A DNA stretch of 64,000 bases from Blastomyces gilchristii SLH14081. Its lineage: Eukaryota; Ascomycota; Eurotiomycetes; Onygenales; Ajellomycetaceae. The notes beneath the pieces are model-generated. The model made no database searches and was not told the DNA's origin. It was given only the letters and a program-made list of their open reading frames with translations. Made by a program: the position numbers and the translations under genes. The stretch lies in contig NW_003101669.1 of NCBI RefSeq assembly GCF_000003855.2, positions 427,740 through 491,739 of the forward strand, read 5' to 3'. Each line of letters starts with the position of its first letter. Position 1 is the first letter of the stretch. Positions 11,792 through 24,576 of this stretch are shown here, one piece after another.

Positions 11792-12568
11792 GCTCTTGCG
11801 GCTAGGGCTTCTTCTTTTGGACATTTCAATACATGGACTAGGTTTCGGCTCTTTACCAAAGCGTCGGTAACTATTTTTCTTTTTTTTCTTTTTTTTTTTT
11901 TCTCTCAGTGATTGTGAAATTTCTAGCTATAGATTCAAATAATAACTAGTGGATGGATTTGGCGGCTTATGGCGAAGATTGCAAGGACAAAGTACATTCC
12001 ATACATGGTACGATAAGGTCCTATCCAGATTGCTGGCGGGGATTAGGTGTAGGGGCTGTAGGCCCCCACACCGTGGCTGCTTTTGTTAGGATATTGTGCA
12101 GTCGAAGACCAGGATAAATGGATTTGGCTCTCGGGCCCCCAAGATGACGGTTTAGATTCTCTGATTCGTTCTTACTGATCGCTTCACCAAAACGCATCCG
12201 TCTCAATTTGAAATCGCCAAGTGGGGTAGCCAGTATAAGTGTACTCCCCACTCCAACGTGGCTCACTCTGTGCACGGTCATAAAAATTGATTGGCTGATG
12301 ATGCGGCTCGGATTATGGACTGTGAAGTTTCAAGCACAGCCTTAGATTTTCTGCCAGTCTGATTTCCTCTTAATCTGAAAAGGGTTGCCGTCTTAATATT
12401 GATGACAATGTGATCCCCACCTCCTCCCCTCCATGACTTCCATCTACATTGCGCATAGTGGGATTTAGATTCTCTCAACGTAGACTAAACCCCAGAATCC
12501 TTCTTCAACCCCTCATATTCCAAGCACTCTTCAAATCCAGTCTTGAAAATACAGCGGATCGCTCAGAA
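11792..12568. other. Intergenic region
   Basis: 3' flank of the amidase and 5' flank of the NLR-like gene. A T-rich tract lies at about 11873-11901. A frame upstream of 12569 stays open but has no ATG giving a recognisable extension. No other feature is visible. Confidence 0.6.
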
Positions 12569-15500
12569 ATGGCTTCGGGCAATACTCCAGCTACAACCGA
12601 CTACACGATAGGGTGGATCTGTGCCCTTCAAGATGAATTGGTGGTGGCTGAAGCGATGCTGGATGAACGTTACCCATGCCCCCCGCAGCCACCCAGCGAC
12701 GATAACATATACACCGTTGGCCGAATCGCATCGTATTATACTGTCATCGCATGTCTCCCTGCCGGTCTACATGGCACCACATCAGCAACAAGAGTGGCCG
12801 AACAAATGCAACGGACCTTCTCGGCTCTGAAATTTACTCTCGTGGTGGGAATCGGGGGAGGAGCTCCGAGTGATGACCATGATATCCGACTTGGAGATGT
12901 TGTGGTTAGCCAGCCTTCTGATGGGCATGGTGGTGTCCTAAACTACCGGTTCGGAAAGATAATAGACGGCGAGGGATTCCAGTGCACAGGCTTTTTGAAT
13001 AAACCACCCCAAATGTTACTGAATGCGGTGGCGTATCTCAAATCACAACACCGGCTACATGAATCCTCCTTGCCCTATCATCTGGCTAGTATGATACAGC
13101 AGCACCAGAAGCTCGGAGAGATCTTTGAGTACCAAGGCGAGGAGCTTGATCGGCTATTCGTTGCAGAATACTCCCATGCTAGCGGCAAGGGACATTGTGA
13201 CGAATGTGACCTGACCAAGACAAAACACCGACCCTCACGTGGTAACCTCGACCCGGTTGTTCATTACGGCCTTATTGCTTCTGGAGACGTGGTCATAAAG
13301 GATGCTGTGGAGCGGGATACAATTCAACAGCGGTACGGGATTTTATGTTTCGAAATGGAAGCTGCTGGCTTGATGAATGGACTGGACTGCCTAGTCATTC
13401 GGGGAATCAGTGACTATTCGGATTCTCATAAAAATGATCGTTGGGGCCCCTATGCTGCGGCTGCAGCTGCTGCATATGCAAAAGAGTTGATAAGATCTCT
13501 CCCGGTACAGGAGCCAAAGACATGTGTTCGGCCCCAATCAAGGTGTATGTATGTCCACTACGTACCAATAAACCCCTACTAACAGTTCTAAATGATAATA
13601 ACTTTCTCCAGGTGGTAACTCTCAGATGATTCCAGTAAAAAGCAAGCTCGAGGTATCCTTAGACCAACCTTCTCAGTTCGCAGATGGTTCCGTTTTCGCC
13701 TTTTCGAGCCCGGCGATAGTTGATAGGCGTAGAGCACTAATTACCGCAGATCGCGGGCTTGAAGCCGCCAAGGTATCAACCAGACTCAGAAGTTCAGGCA
13801 CGCTTGATCGACCCATCTACTTAAATATATATCCCCGGAACAACCGTTTTTTTGGGCGACGTGATATCTTGCAGGCTATCTCTAAACAATTATTTCCCGC
13901 TATGGACGCTACACCGAGACTACAATCGTTCGCTTTGTATGGTCTTGCAGGAATTGGCAAATCCCAAATTGCGACGGAGTTCGTGTACAGGAGCAAGAAA
14001 ATGTTCCGTGCTATCTTTTGGGTTTCGGCTAGTAGTACTGAGAAGCTGTTTCAGGGTTTCACTGATATTGCAAGGGAACTAAACCTCTCTGATGGGACAA
14101 CGATAAAGAATCAGCGGGCGATTGTGAAACTTGTCAATCAATGGTTTATACGCACAGGTCAGTCATGTTGGATATCTTCCTAGTTGATCGTGTGGGTATG
14201 GTTCTGACGCTATTATTAGTCGAGCCTTGGCTACTCGTCCTGGACAATGCGGATGACCTATTAATCATTAACCAGTTCTGGCCTTCCTCGGATCGTGGTG
14301 CGGTGCTTGTGACAAGCCAGAATCCTGCGTCTGGGTCCCAACTAGATATGGGAATGGAAGTCAAACCCTTTTCCCCAGAAGAAAGCTCGATATATTTTCG
14401 TGAGCAGCTCGGTGGTGTCCGAGTTCAAGATGATGAAGCCAAGCAAATCACTGAGTCTTTTGGGCACCACACCCTCACCATTAAGCAAATGGCCTCCTAT
14501 ATACGGGAGTCAAAGTGCAGTATCTCGCAATTCCGGGAAGCATATGCCGACTCTACGAAGCGGCGACAATTACTGGCGACACCCAATGAATTTTCTGCCC
14601 CTGGCTATTCGCACACCACCGCGACGGCATTTGCAGTTATATTTTCAAAACTCAGCATTGATTCCCTGTGGGCCCTGGGCATGCTCTCCTTTTTTGATCC
14701 CGACAGAATTCCAGAGACACTACTAGAAGATAAGCAAAATAGGATACCTTACTTGGCTGACATTATAAGCCGTCATGGGATTATGCGAGACTTGGGCCGC
14801 TACTCCCTTATAGACAAATTGGAGGACGAACCAAATCTACGACTTCATAGAATTGTTGCCTATACAATCGCAGAGGAGTTCGATTCAGATGTAGCCAGGG
14901 CCCAAGTTGCTTTCCAAAGTGCGGTGGCCATGCTCCACCAATATTTTCCTCTACAGAGCGAAGCACGTAGCCATATGAACGAAAAGTGGGGGGAATGTGA
15001 AAAATACGTACCGCATGTGCTAGCATTCAATGATCGCTATTGCAACTTATCAGAGCAAGTCACTTTAACACTCTCTTATGACTTTATTGAACTCCTTTAC
15101 TGCTGTGCATGGTAAGTTGATGACTTTTACGACACTATCCCACCCTTTGCAGAAATTTACCTTGTTAATCCTGATATAGGTATCTCTTTGAGAGGGGTCG
15201 GTTCGATCTTAGCTTCTCCATTGTTGGCTCAGCAGAGTCCGCTTACAACCGGGCTGATCTCCAGGACCACGGCCTGCTGCTGGCTGACCTGTATAGCCTA
15301 CAGGCTGACATACACAACGAACTAACCCAGGCGGATAAGGCAGTCGAATTTGCCAAGAGGTCATTAGAGATCAAGGAGAAAGCAGTTGCTGCCAAAGTGC
15401 TCGACAAACATCACCCTCAATTAGCTAACTCCTACATGGATATCGGTGTCTTTATCGCCGGCACGAATCCGCTCGGTGCCATCCGCTTGCATGAAAGGGC

Positions 15501-16226
15501 CATTGCGATTCGAGAAGGATCGCCCAAGTACGCAGATGATCAGATGCAACTACTATCTTTGAATTACATGAATATCGGTCGCTGCTGGTGGATGGTGGAG
15601 GAATTTGACAAAGCCACTGCCGCATACCAGAAGAGCCTTGACATTATCAAAAAGCTGGAAGAAGTGACGGGGGCACCTTTTGCACAGTATGTCTAAACCC
15701 AAATTTCCTCTGGAGCGCCAAGTAACATCTTCGACACAGGAAATCCTGGGCCATGTCAGCTCTTGCAAATGTTCTCATCGACAAGGGAAATTTTGACGCC
15801 GCGTTTGATCTCTACGCCCAAAGCATGATAGTGCATCAACTAGTACTTGGGATAACTCACCACAAGACCGCAGCCTGTTACAACAAAATTGCCTGGTTCC
15901 TACGAGAACAAGGCGAGTACGGAATGGCAATGTAAGTTTCACGACCCGAATGTTTGCGAGGCCTCTCTTTGACCCGTGTATACAGCGATTATCTTCGGCT
16001 GTCACTTAAGATACATACAAATAAACACGCCATAGACACACGGCCCGAAATTGCGCGAACAAAATACCAGCTCGCAGAGGTCTTATGTGATGTCGGCCAG
16101 ATTGAAGAAGGCAATCGACTCAAGGCTGAGGCTCAACAACTACGACTCCAGCTCGTAGGGAAGCTACCAGGGGAAGATGAGTCACAAAAGGCCTACGATG
16201 AACTAGTCGCATATTTTTATCGATGA
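12569..16226 (+). CDS. Fungal NOD-like receptor: nucleoside-phosphorylase-like, NB-ARC, TPR
   Basis: Six exons: 12569-13544, 13612-14157, 14220-15111, 15180-15686, 15740-15931, 15986-16226, joining to 1117 residues. Residues about 10-320 match the PNP/UDP-phosphorylase-like effector domain of fungal NLRs: YTIGWICAL, the glycine loop VGIGGGAPS, RLGDVVVSQP, CFEMEAAGLMN, and VIRGISDYSDSHK. The NB-ARC domain follows: FFGRRD, Walker A GLAGIGKS at 436-443, Walker B LLVLDNADD at 512-520, then the LVTSQN sensor. Both key ATPase motifs look intact. The C-terminal third (about 800-1117) is helical and repeat-like, consistent with tetratricopeptide repeats (for example RLHERAIAIRE, AYQKSLDIIKK). The first intron uses a gtatgt donor and a ctaac branch-like site. 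Family knowledge: such STAND ATPases act in fungal self/non-self recognition and programmed cell death. The ligand is unknown. It is complete, with no frameshift seen. Confidence 0.92.
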
Positions 16227-16553
16227 TAGCATATCGCTAAGTTGTTCTTTTGGAATCGAACATTCTATTACAGGCATCTGGCATTTCTCGGAATCTACAA
16301 GTTGACAATATTATCAGCCCTCGAGCCTTCAATGTTAAAATACTGTTTTGCAAAGAAAATCATAAGTATTGCGATTCCATCTCTTAATTAAAGGATAGGG
16401 AGTCCTAGGGGACTTATAGAGGCCAAAGCCCCTAGCTTGCCCACTAGCTCACTGCCTAAATCCCAGATCGGCCTGGAGATTCAATACACTAGTAATCATA
16501 TTTCAGGATAAATTCTTACCGATTGAATTCCTTTTGACGAGTCAGGCCCGCCA
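16227..16553. other. Convergent intergenic region
   Basis: Lies between the NLR-like gene and the 3' end of the alpha-glucosidase pseudogene. No gene or repeat is seen. Confidence 0.6.
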
Positions 16554-19500
16554 TCACCACCTCAGCACCCAATCCTCACTCCACGTATACTTCCCATTCA
16601 TAAACTCTTTCAGTTTAGTAACGGCCAAGACACGCGATGTCTTATTATATGCCACAAACTCGTAAGGGAGTTTATGGTCGTTGAACGTAACCCCGCATGC
16701 CGATGAGCTTGTAATCTATCAAGGCAGTTTGTATCTTCATACGACCGATTGGAGACGGCATGTATGCTATTCCCCTCCACAGTGAGATGGATTAATAAAG
16801 TTGAATTAGGTTTAACGCTCTCTCCGTCGTCGATATATATCTGTCCCTTTGCTCTGGATTCTCTATCCAATACGACGAGAAGAGACCATGGAGAATTCCG
16901 CGCGGCTCGTGTTGTTAGGGCTGGCTCGTGCATTGGAGGGACGCTTCCACCACGAACGTAAAGGGGGATGTGGCCGAGTGGGGCATCAATGGTGGAGTTT
17001 TTGACTGCTATTGCCTTGAACGGTGTGTGGGCATACCAATCATACCAGATCTCACCGTCCACAGCTGTAGCTTGAGGCTTCAGAACTGGGATTACCATAA
17101 GGGAAGGACCGAGGAGGAACTGACGGTCCGCTGATGCTAGACTTAGGTCATTAGGAAATTCCCAAGCCAAGGCTCTCATGACGGTTGAGCCCGTCGTGTG
17201 TGCTTGATGGAAGAGCGTATACATGTATGCGTACCAGATTGCCATTGCTGATTTGGTGGCCTTGATGACCGATGACCACACATAGGGCTCCTGCGATACG
17301 GTCGAGAGGACGTTGTGGTTGCGGTAGAATGGGAAGAAAGCTGAAAGTTGCATCTATCGGTTGCACAGCTCCTCGTCACTGTTGCCGTTGAACCCATACG
17401 TATCGACGCCAAACATCGGGATGCCGAAGAGGGAGAATGACAAGCCTTGAGGGATGGAAAAGAACATATAAGCCCACCGGGACTGGTTGTCGCCCCCCCA
17501 GTGGCCAGCCCATTTCCCGCTTCCCGAGAATGTAGATCGGCCGATAATAAAAGGTCGCCTGTTTGGAAAGACCTCCAAGAGACCATGATAAGTCGCGCTC
17601 AGAAGTTGATGTCCGAACAGGTTGTGGATATCATATTCGAGGGTTCCGTCGGCACTTGTGGCATTTGGTGATACTGCATGAACTGCTAGATCACCCTGAA
17701 CATGATTTATAACGTACGGAGGCTGGTTAACGTTCCGAACTCCTAGAATGGGAGTGGTGCGAAAGTAATCTGGCCTCCTGGTTGTGGTGCTCCTGGGGTA
17801 CCCACAGTTTTGGAAGCTTGTTCTAGGGAAGCAGAAGACGCGGACGCGGCTTCGGTTGCGTTGGTAATATTGAAGCCCTCGGGATAATCATAAATCACAT
17901 TGCCACGTTCTCCCGGTAGTTGGAAAGGCGGATGGACTGGGTTGAGAGTAAGGTTTCCCGAACCACAGCTACCAACGCAGAAGGAAGAGACTTCATTCAT
18001 ATCAATCCAGATCCCGTCATATGGAACTTTATTGAAAAATTCTTTTAGCTCAGTTGACCACCATTCTCGGGAACCTGAAGCGGAAAAACCAGGGAACACG
18101 GTATATCCCGGCCATACCGCGCCAATGTAAACGCTGCCATCCGGGTTTCGGAGAAATATATCTGAAGCGTTTCCTCTCTCGAATGTTTTGTACCTATTCA
18201 ACGATCAATGGAGGGAAAAACGTAATTTTGGGATATTCTCGGCATACGCATCGGCGGGGGTTTCAGGGTTAGGGATGTAGATGCTGCATCCACCATCGGA
18301 ATCCAGTGCAAGTCTTTTTGGTGAAGGGTGGAGACGAATTTCTGCCCTTCTGGGATGGGATAATTGTTAGGGTCAAACTCGAAATCGCGATAGCCTTTCA
18401 TAAAATGGATATCAGACCTATACTTTAGGATTAGCCCTGCTTTTATCCACTGGAGCCGAACAGACGATTTTCTCACCAAATGGTTTCGAGCGGAATTTCA
18501 ACTTCTCAAAGTTGGACACCACGTCTTCTAGCTCCGTCCAACTTTTGTAGCCCCAACGGTACTGATGAAATCCGAAAGTATAATATTGCTGTAATGGTGG
18601 GAGCCCAATCATACTGAATTGAAAACTTCTTGTCACTTCAGGTTGAGATGGGCCCGAATAGAAGTACAGATCAATACTGCCACCCAAAGTTCGCTAGGTG
18701 AGGCTGTCAGGTTGAAGGAGAATTTCATGCCCATGAGCATTTTGTAAGAATACCCCGTGAGAGTTGCGATACGTACGTCCGTGAAGGATCATGCTCATTG
18801 TCCGTAGCAGGGATTAGCTTATCATCCTTTGGAACTTCGAAATATCGAGTGTCGAGATAGAAAGGATGGGAGCCGTAAAGATTGCTATACATATAATAAA
18901 TGTCGAATCACAACGGTGCATGTATAGGTAGATAATGGTAACATACGTATCGATCGGGTCCCCTACATCCGCTGCATAGATGGTAGCTGTGAAATTGTTT
19001 CCAAGCCGCAACCTATGGATGCGTTCCCCTAGCCCATAAAGGTTATAATCAGGAGGCAGCCAACTGACAAACTCGACTAATTGATTCTCAAACACCAACA
19101 CCGTTCCCGTGGTTTCAAAAAGCACGTCCCCTGTGCTCCTGAGGGTCACTTTGAATGAAAAACTGGGTTCGTTCGACCAGCTGAAGTTGAGATCTATCTC
19201 GCCGCTATGAGCATACGACGGTTCGCTGGGCTTTGGCCTTGGAACCACATGATCGGGGAGGATATAATGTAATTGATTGGAGCGGGATATATGGGCCGGT
19301 ACGATATTGACGTTTAGCCTGTCTTTGGATTGATACTCGACCGTAAGATTCAACTTGTTCACATCTGTCCCATAGACATTTCATGGCTTTCTAGAGAGAG
19401 ATAAGGAGGCCGTGAAACCATGCGTTGTTTCGGTGACATCGGACGCAAGATATCCTGGACACACATGCTGCGCATTCATTGATTTGGGATCTTTGATATT

Positions 19501-19776
19501 TGGAAGTAATAAGGCCCCTCGATCCGCGTTGTCTGGCATAGTGAATACAGGCTTCTCACTAGCTAGTGTGCTAGAGGGCGCCGCGTATATCAGGGGTGGA
19601 TAATATCCATTGACTGGAAGTGATACCAACAGGATGTTGGTCCGCCAGTTCGCGATTCTAGAGTACGCCATGGTGAGCCATGAAATTGGAAATTTAGCTA
19701 CTCTCAGGACACGTATAAATGTCGGTGAATCGTGTTGGAAAGGATGGTGCCGGTTGGTAGCATGGTAAATGGTCAT
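16554..19776 (-). pseudogene. GH31 alpha-glucosidase pseudogene (AglA-like)
   Basis: Homology to secreted fungal GH31 alpha-glucosidases can be followed almost end to end, from an N-terminal ATG at 19776 or 19671 to WSEDWVLRW and TGA at 16554. Conserved sites persist: nucleophile motif WIDMNEVSSF (Asp codon 18003-18001), acid/base motif GHWGGDN, and NLYGLGE. The frame is broken repeatedly: TGA at 19383-19381 where homologues have Cys; frameshift at about 18766-18778; TAG at 18696-18694 and at 17356-17354, both at conserved Trp positions; single-base frameshifts at about 18497 and 18285; another at about 17770-17800; small in-frame losses near 17225 and 17050; and a frameshift at about 16700-16725. 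Introns still splice sensibly (18946-18885, 18247-18194, and one near 18468-18420). It therefore decayed from a normal gene, not from a processed copy. A few lesions could be assembly error, but not all. Confidence 0.88.
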
Positions 19777-20474
19777 GTTACAAAGTGGAATGTTGGTCCT
19801 CTTTATAGGGGCTTAGACAAGATAGGATTTCTTCCTCTACTAGTGCACACCACCAGCTGAAGTATTCAAAGCCGAGAGCAAAAGTTTGCTGTCCGTGTCC
19901 AGATGCCTTCGCGGACTCGGGACTGGGTGGTGGGCATTCACGCACTTTGACGAGTGACGTTTGCATGCGCTTAATGAACGGGAAAATGCATTGGTACGTA
20001 GGACGACAGTAGTACCCAACTGACAACAATCGGGTAGTCCAAGAATTAATGGACGATCCAAAGATACAACGATATTTAGCTTAATCGCAGAAATCAAGCG
20101 ACGATAGACCCCGTCCGTAGGGCTAGCAAACAAATCTGCGCGCGGATTTGACCACGGTCGGGGAAATACCGGGTTAAGGTAGGTATCGCGGTTGTCGGTA
20201 GAAATTAAAAGAAGACCACCGTGCACATTGCCCGAAGCTAACGGACATAACTCATTATCTTGAATATGAATAGGATATTCGTTTCAAGGTTACCTTTGTT
20301 CCTTGTTAAAAGGGATAGGGCTCTGTCCGTCACGTGGACCGACTCTTCACCGCCTGGGCAGCTTTTGTCTCAAAGAGCCGGCAAAATAAATATCTTGGCT
20401 GGTAACAAAACACTGGCTCCGACTCGCAGTTCTCCTCCGATTTCCTCCCCAAAACAAGAGGGGGCGTCGCAAGT
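19777..20474. other. Divergent upstream region between GH31 pseudogene and p25
   Basis: Holds the former promoter of the GH31 gene (minus) and the promoter of the dynactin p25 gene (plus). Open frames on the minus strand (for example 19840-20226) lack ATG-supported starts and family features. Confidence 0.55.
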
Positions 20475-21135
20475 ATGCCTCCCAAGGCTGTCAAGGGAGA
20501 ATACATAGAAACTGTAATTTACACTATCACACACTTTCCATTACTAAGCTTCACCCCGTCTAACTTTCCGCCTGCAGGACACTGGAAACAAGGTCTCCCG
20601 CCGATCCCAAGTACACGGAACCCAACACATCATTCTCGGCGGCAAGACAGTCATCCAAGCCGACGTGTGCATCCGCGGTGACCTATTCAGGCAGCAATCT
20701 GATCACCAAGTATCCACATCCTCCAACCCAGCGCCAGCTAGCCCTGCCGTCGCCGTCTCAATAGGTCGCTACACATACCTCTCACGCTCCTGCCTCCTCC
20801 GCCCGCCCTCGCGTCTACATCGTGGTGTGCATTCATTCTACCCGTTGAAAATTGGCGACCATGTTTTTGTTGGGGAGAAGGCAGTCGTGGAGGCGGCCAC
20901 AGTTGGCAACCATGTGCATATTGGAAAAGAAGCGGTGATAGGGTCTATGGCTATCCTGAAGGATTATGTCGTTGTGTTAGACGGCGCGGTGGTGCCACCG
21001 GGGATGGTGGTGCCGAGTTGGTGCGTTGTGGGAGGCAGGCCGGCTAGGGTTGTTGGGGAAATCGGGGAAGGCTATGGAATTGAGGGGGGTGAAGGTGGAC
21101 TGGCGAGAGAGAGATATAGGAATGTTGGAAAATAA
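20475..21135 (+). CDS. Dynactin subunit p25 (subunit 5), left-handed beta-helix protein
   Basis: Two exons: 20475-20513 and 20578-21135, 198 residues. The first exon encodes MPPKAVKGEYIET and the second continues DTGNKVSRRS. The intron carries a ttactaagc branch-like site and a cctgcag acceptor. The protein has the hexapeptide-repeat pattern of a left-handed beta-helix: IILGGKTVI, DVCIRGDLF, KIGDHVFVGEKAVVEAATVG, VHIGKEAVIG. It ends in the VPSWCVVGGRPARVVGE stretch shared with p25 and related acyltransferase-like proteins. Family knowledge: p25 caps the pointed end of the Arp1 filament with p27 and Arp11. In filamentous fungi it is needed for dynein-driven transport of early endosomes. No catalytic role is expected. 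It is complete and housekeeping in nature. Confidence 0.92.
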
Positions 21136-21820
21136 AAGGTTATGTATTCAATTTTATCTCTGTTCTTTTCATGGGTTGTACGGCGTTGGGTGACTCCGGG
21201 GTTTGATTTTGAGATACTGGTCACAGTATATTATGATTGGGGTTTTAAGGGATATGGTCCAGAGGCAGACCTGCTGGTAACTCACCTGTATTTTAGTACT
21301 GAAACAACGGAAATTTCGATCGACTGACATTGGATTGATATAATGTAGCTTACTGGATGTGTTTCACGCATGGTTGAAAAATCTTCCATATGCTCTGTTA
21401 AGCGTCCATGGTCTAATTATCAGTGAAAATGAATATTACAAAACCATATATTGGGTGGAAAATATCATACGGGAACCCCATACAAAGAAATGAAAGTAAC
21501 AAAGGGGATATCATAAGGAAAATAATTTCGGGGTGAACAAGGAAAACACAAAATAAATGCATACGGTGGAAATATCATGTGACGAGGATCGCAAATAGAA
21601 AAACGAAAATGAACAGTAAGAAAAGACAAAAGTGGTCAATGCTGCGTTGACTCATGACAGAAGGAAGGTAGAGAAGTAGACGGAGAAAAAGGTTCGGGCC
21701 GAGCACTGGTAGAGAAATAATGCCCTAGGCATACTGAAAAGTATCAGGTGTACAGCGGCGGGTGCACGAGGTAGATGTTCAAGGAGTTGGTATGAGGCCG
21801 TGGACATTAGCTGATGGAGT
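21136..21820. other. Convergent intergenic region between p25 and ARF6-type gene
   Basis: 3' flanks of two convergent genes. The minus-strand open frame 21652-21990 is an unspliced read-through of the last ARF intron and exon in another frame and is not a separate gene. Confidence 0.6.
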
Positions 21821-22679
<859 letters not shown>

Positions 22680-23333
22680 TATGAATGTCGTTCGCTAGCG
22701 TCGCTGGAGCTATTGGAGTGGTGCGGATAAATTCAGGGGGAGGAATCAAAACACGGCTTCGGAGGAGTACGTAGCGTAAGAATGGCGTGTCAGGCAATAA
22801 AGCAAAGTCCAATCGGTTGATATCTATTTCTAGGCCCTGATATGGTGGAGCAGATGAGGAGAAAAATGGGTGTTCGATAATTGAAAACTAAGGGAGTGTC
22901 AGGCCCTGCGAGGTAAATGAATAAGAAACACGCTGAAACACAAGTTAGTAATTCCACTCGACCAACCATTCGGCTGGCGCAGCTCAGCCGAGATTGAGGG
23001 ACAACACAGCACTCACGCAGGGAAAGGAAATATTAGGATTGTATTTCCTGTGGAACAGGCAATGAGAAAGTCGCCTGCAGCCGGCAGTATTACTATTTAG
23101 ATATTTTGTGCTATTCTTTTCACGTAAATGAGTCCCATCTGCGGTTTAACTCACGTGAGGACATGGGGAAAAATGGAGCTAGACCCAAAGCAGAAAGATC
23201 ACAAAGGACCGGCACGAACAATGACTAAGCAAGTTCAATCCACGAACTTTAAATGAGCACTAACTGTGCCAAGCGCAACTCACTACAATAGTTTTTTTTT
23301 TTTTTTTCCCCTTTCATTAACTAACTGGTTACA
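22680..23333. other. ARF6-type upstream region and edge of the gene compartment
   Basis: Promoter and 5' UTR of the ARF6-type gene (minus strand). Base composition stays gene-like up to a T16 tract at 23292-23307. The copia LTR begins at 23334 and the sequence switches to AT-rich, CpG-free DNA. Confidence 0.65.
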
Positions 23334-23428
23334 TGTGTAAGGTGTAAAGCTTGTGTGATTGAAAGGTTGCTAGCTTGTGGAAAGTTATATGATGGAAGGA
23401 TTAGTAAGCCAGATCATGTGACCTGACA
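23334..23428 (-). repeat. Copia-1 3' LTR (95 bp)
   Basis: Direct repeat of 51925-52019, differing by a few C/T or G/A changes. It is bounded by TG and CA and is the left edge of the transposon block. A polypurine tract lies at 23429-23437 (minus strand gagtgagag). Confidence 0.88.
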
Positions 23429-24564
23429 CTCTCACTCATCAGAGTAACTATACACAATGCTATATACAAAATTCGCCTTCAAATCAAGTACAGATACAAA
23501 AAATGACTGGAAAATATGAAGTAATGAAAAATCAGTTATGATATACATTATTTTTTATCTCTCTATCTCTTCATCTTCATAATCTCCTTTCAACATGTAT
23601 ATTTCAACATTTCAAGTGATTTAGTAAGCTTATTCACTGTGTTCTCAGTAGATGAAATATATCAGATAAATATCTCATTCTTGCAGATAAGATTCTGAAG
23701 AATGTGAAAATGAATCTCTATATACTTTGAGTGATGTGAAATTGCTTTGAAAGAGAATAGCTCTATGACAGACTTATTATCAGTATGAATTGTATAAGTC
23801 AGATCATTGACTGTAGTGAGAATGAGATAATCATTGACATTCAGATTGTTGAGATGAGATGGAATGAATTCAGTGTCTTCTAGAAGCTCTCAGAGACAGA
23901 CAAGCTCATATACAGTCTCAGAGAATGTAATATATTCAGTCTCTGTTAATGACTTGAAGACTTCTATTTATCAGCAGCTCTGTCATACAACAGAGCCATC
24001 TGTTATGTAGATGATATAATCAGTGATTGAACAGAATTCTGAATCTCTACCAGCTCAATTGACATCTGTATATACTACAGGTTCAATTTCAGCACCTCTG
24101 TGATAGGTTATACCCTTATTGATTGAATGCTGTAGATATCAGAGTGTATGCTTGTATACAGCTCAGTTTTTTGATATAGACTAAGAGCTGAATTATTCAA
24201 GAAATTCTGCAGTGAAGCTCATATCAGAATATGTATTAGATGTCAGATATTATAGAGATCTGATACCAGATTAATAGAACTGTAGAATAAATTCTGCTGT
24301 GTATATAATCAGTTTCTCATTATTATTCATAAAATTAATATTCTTCTTTATAGAAGTGAATGTAGAATGATAGTCATTTATTGAGAACTTCTTCAGAAGA
24401 TTTCTTACAAAGAGAAATTGAGATAATATTAATGAAGTTAAATCTCTATCAATCTTCATTTCTAGATAGTGATTAAAATTCTCTATATTCTTGATCTTGT
24501 AATTAGTAATGATTTTAGCTTTGACTCAGTTCAGATCTTTGATTTTCAGACTGTAGAGACAGAT

Positions 24565-24576
24565 ATTATTTATGTA
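24565..24576 (-). other. Mutated RT catalytic motif (YINN) of copia-1
   Basis: Minus-strand codons TAC ATA AAT AAT occupy the YVDD position. GAT/GAC to AAT is the G-to-A change expected from C-to-T mutation on the other strand. Confidence 0.75.
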
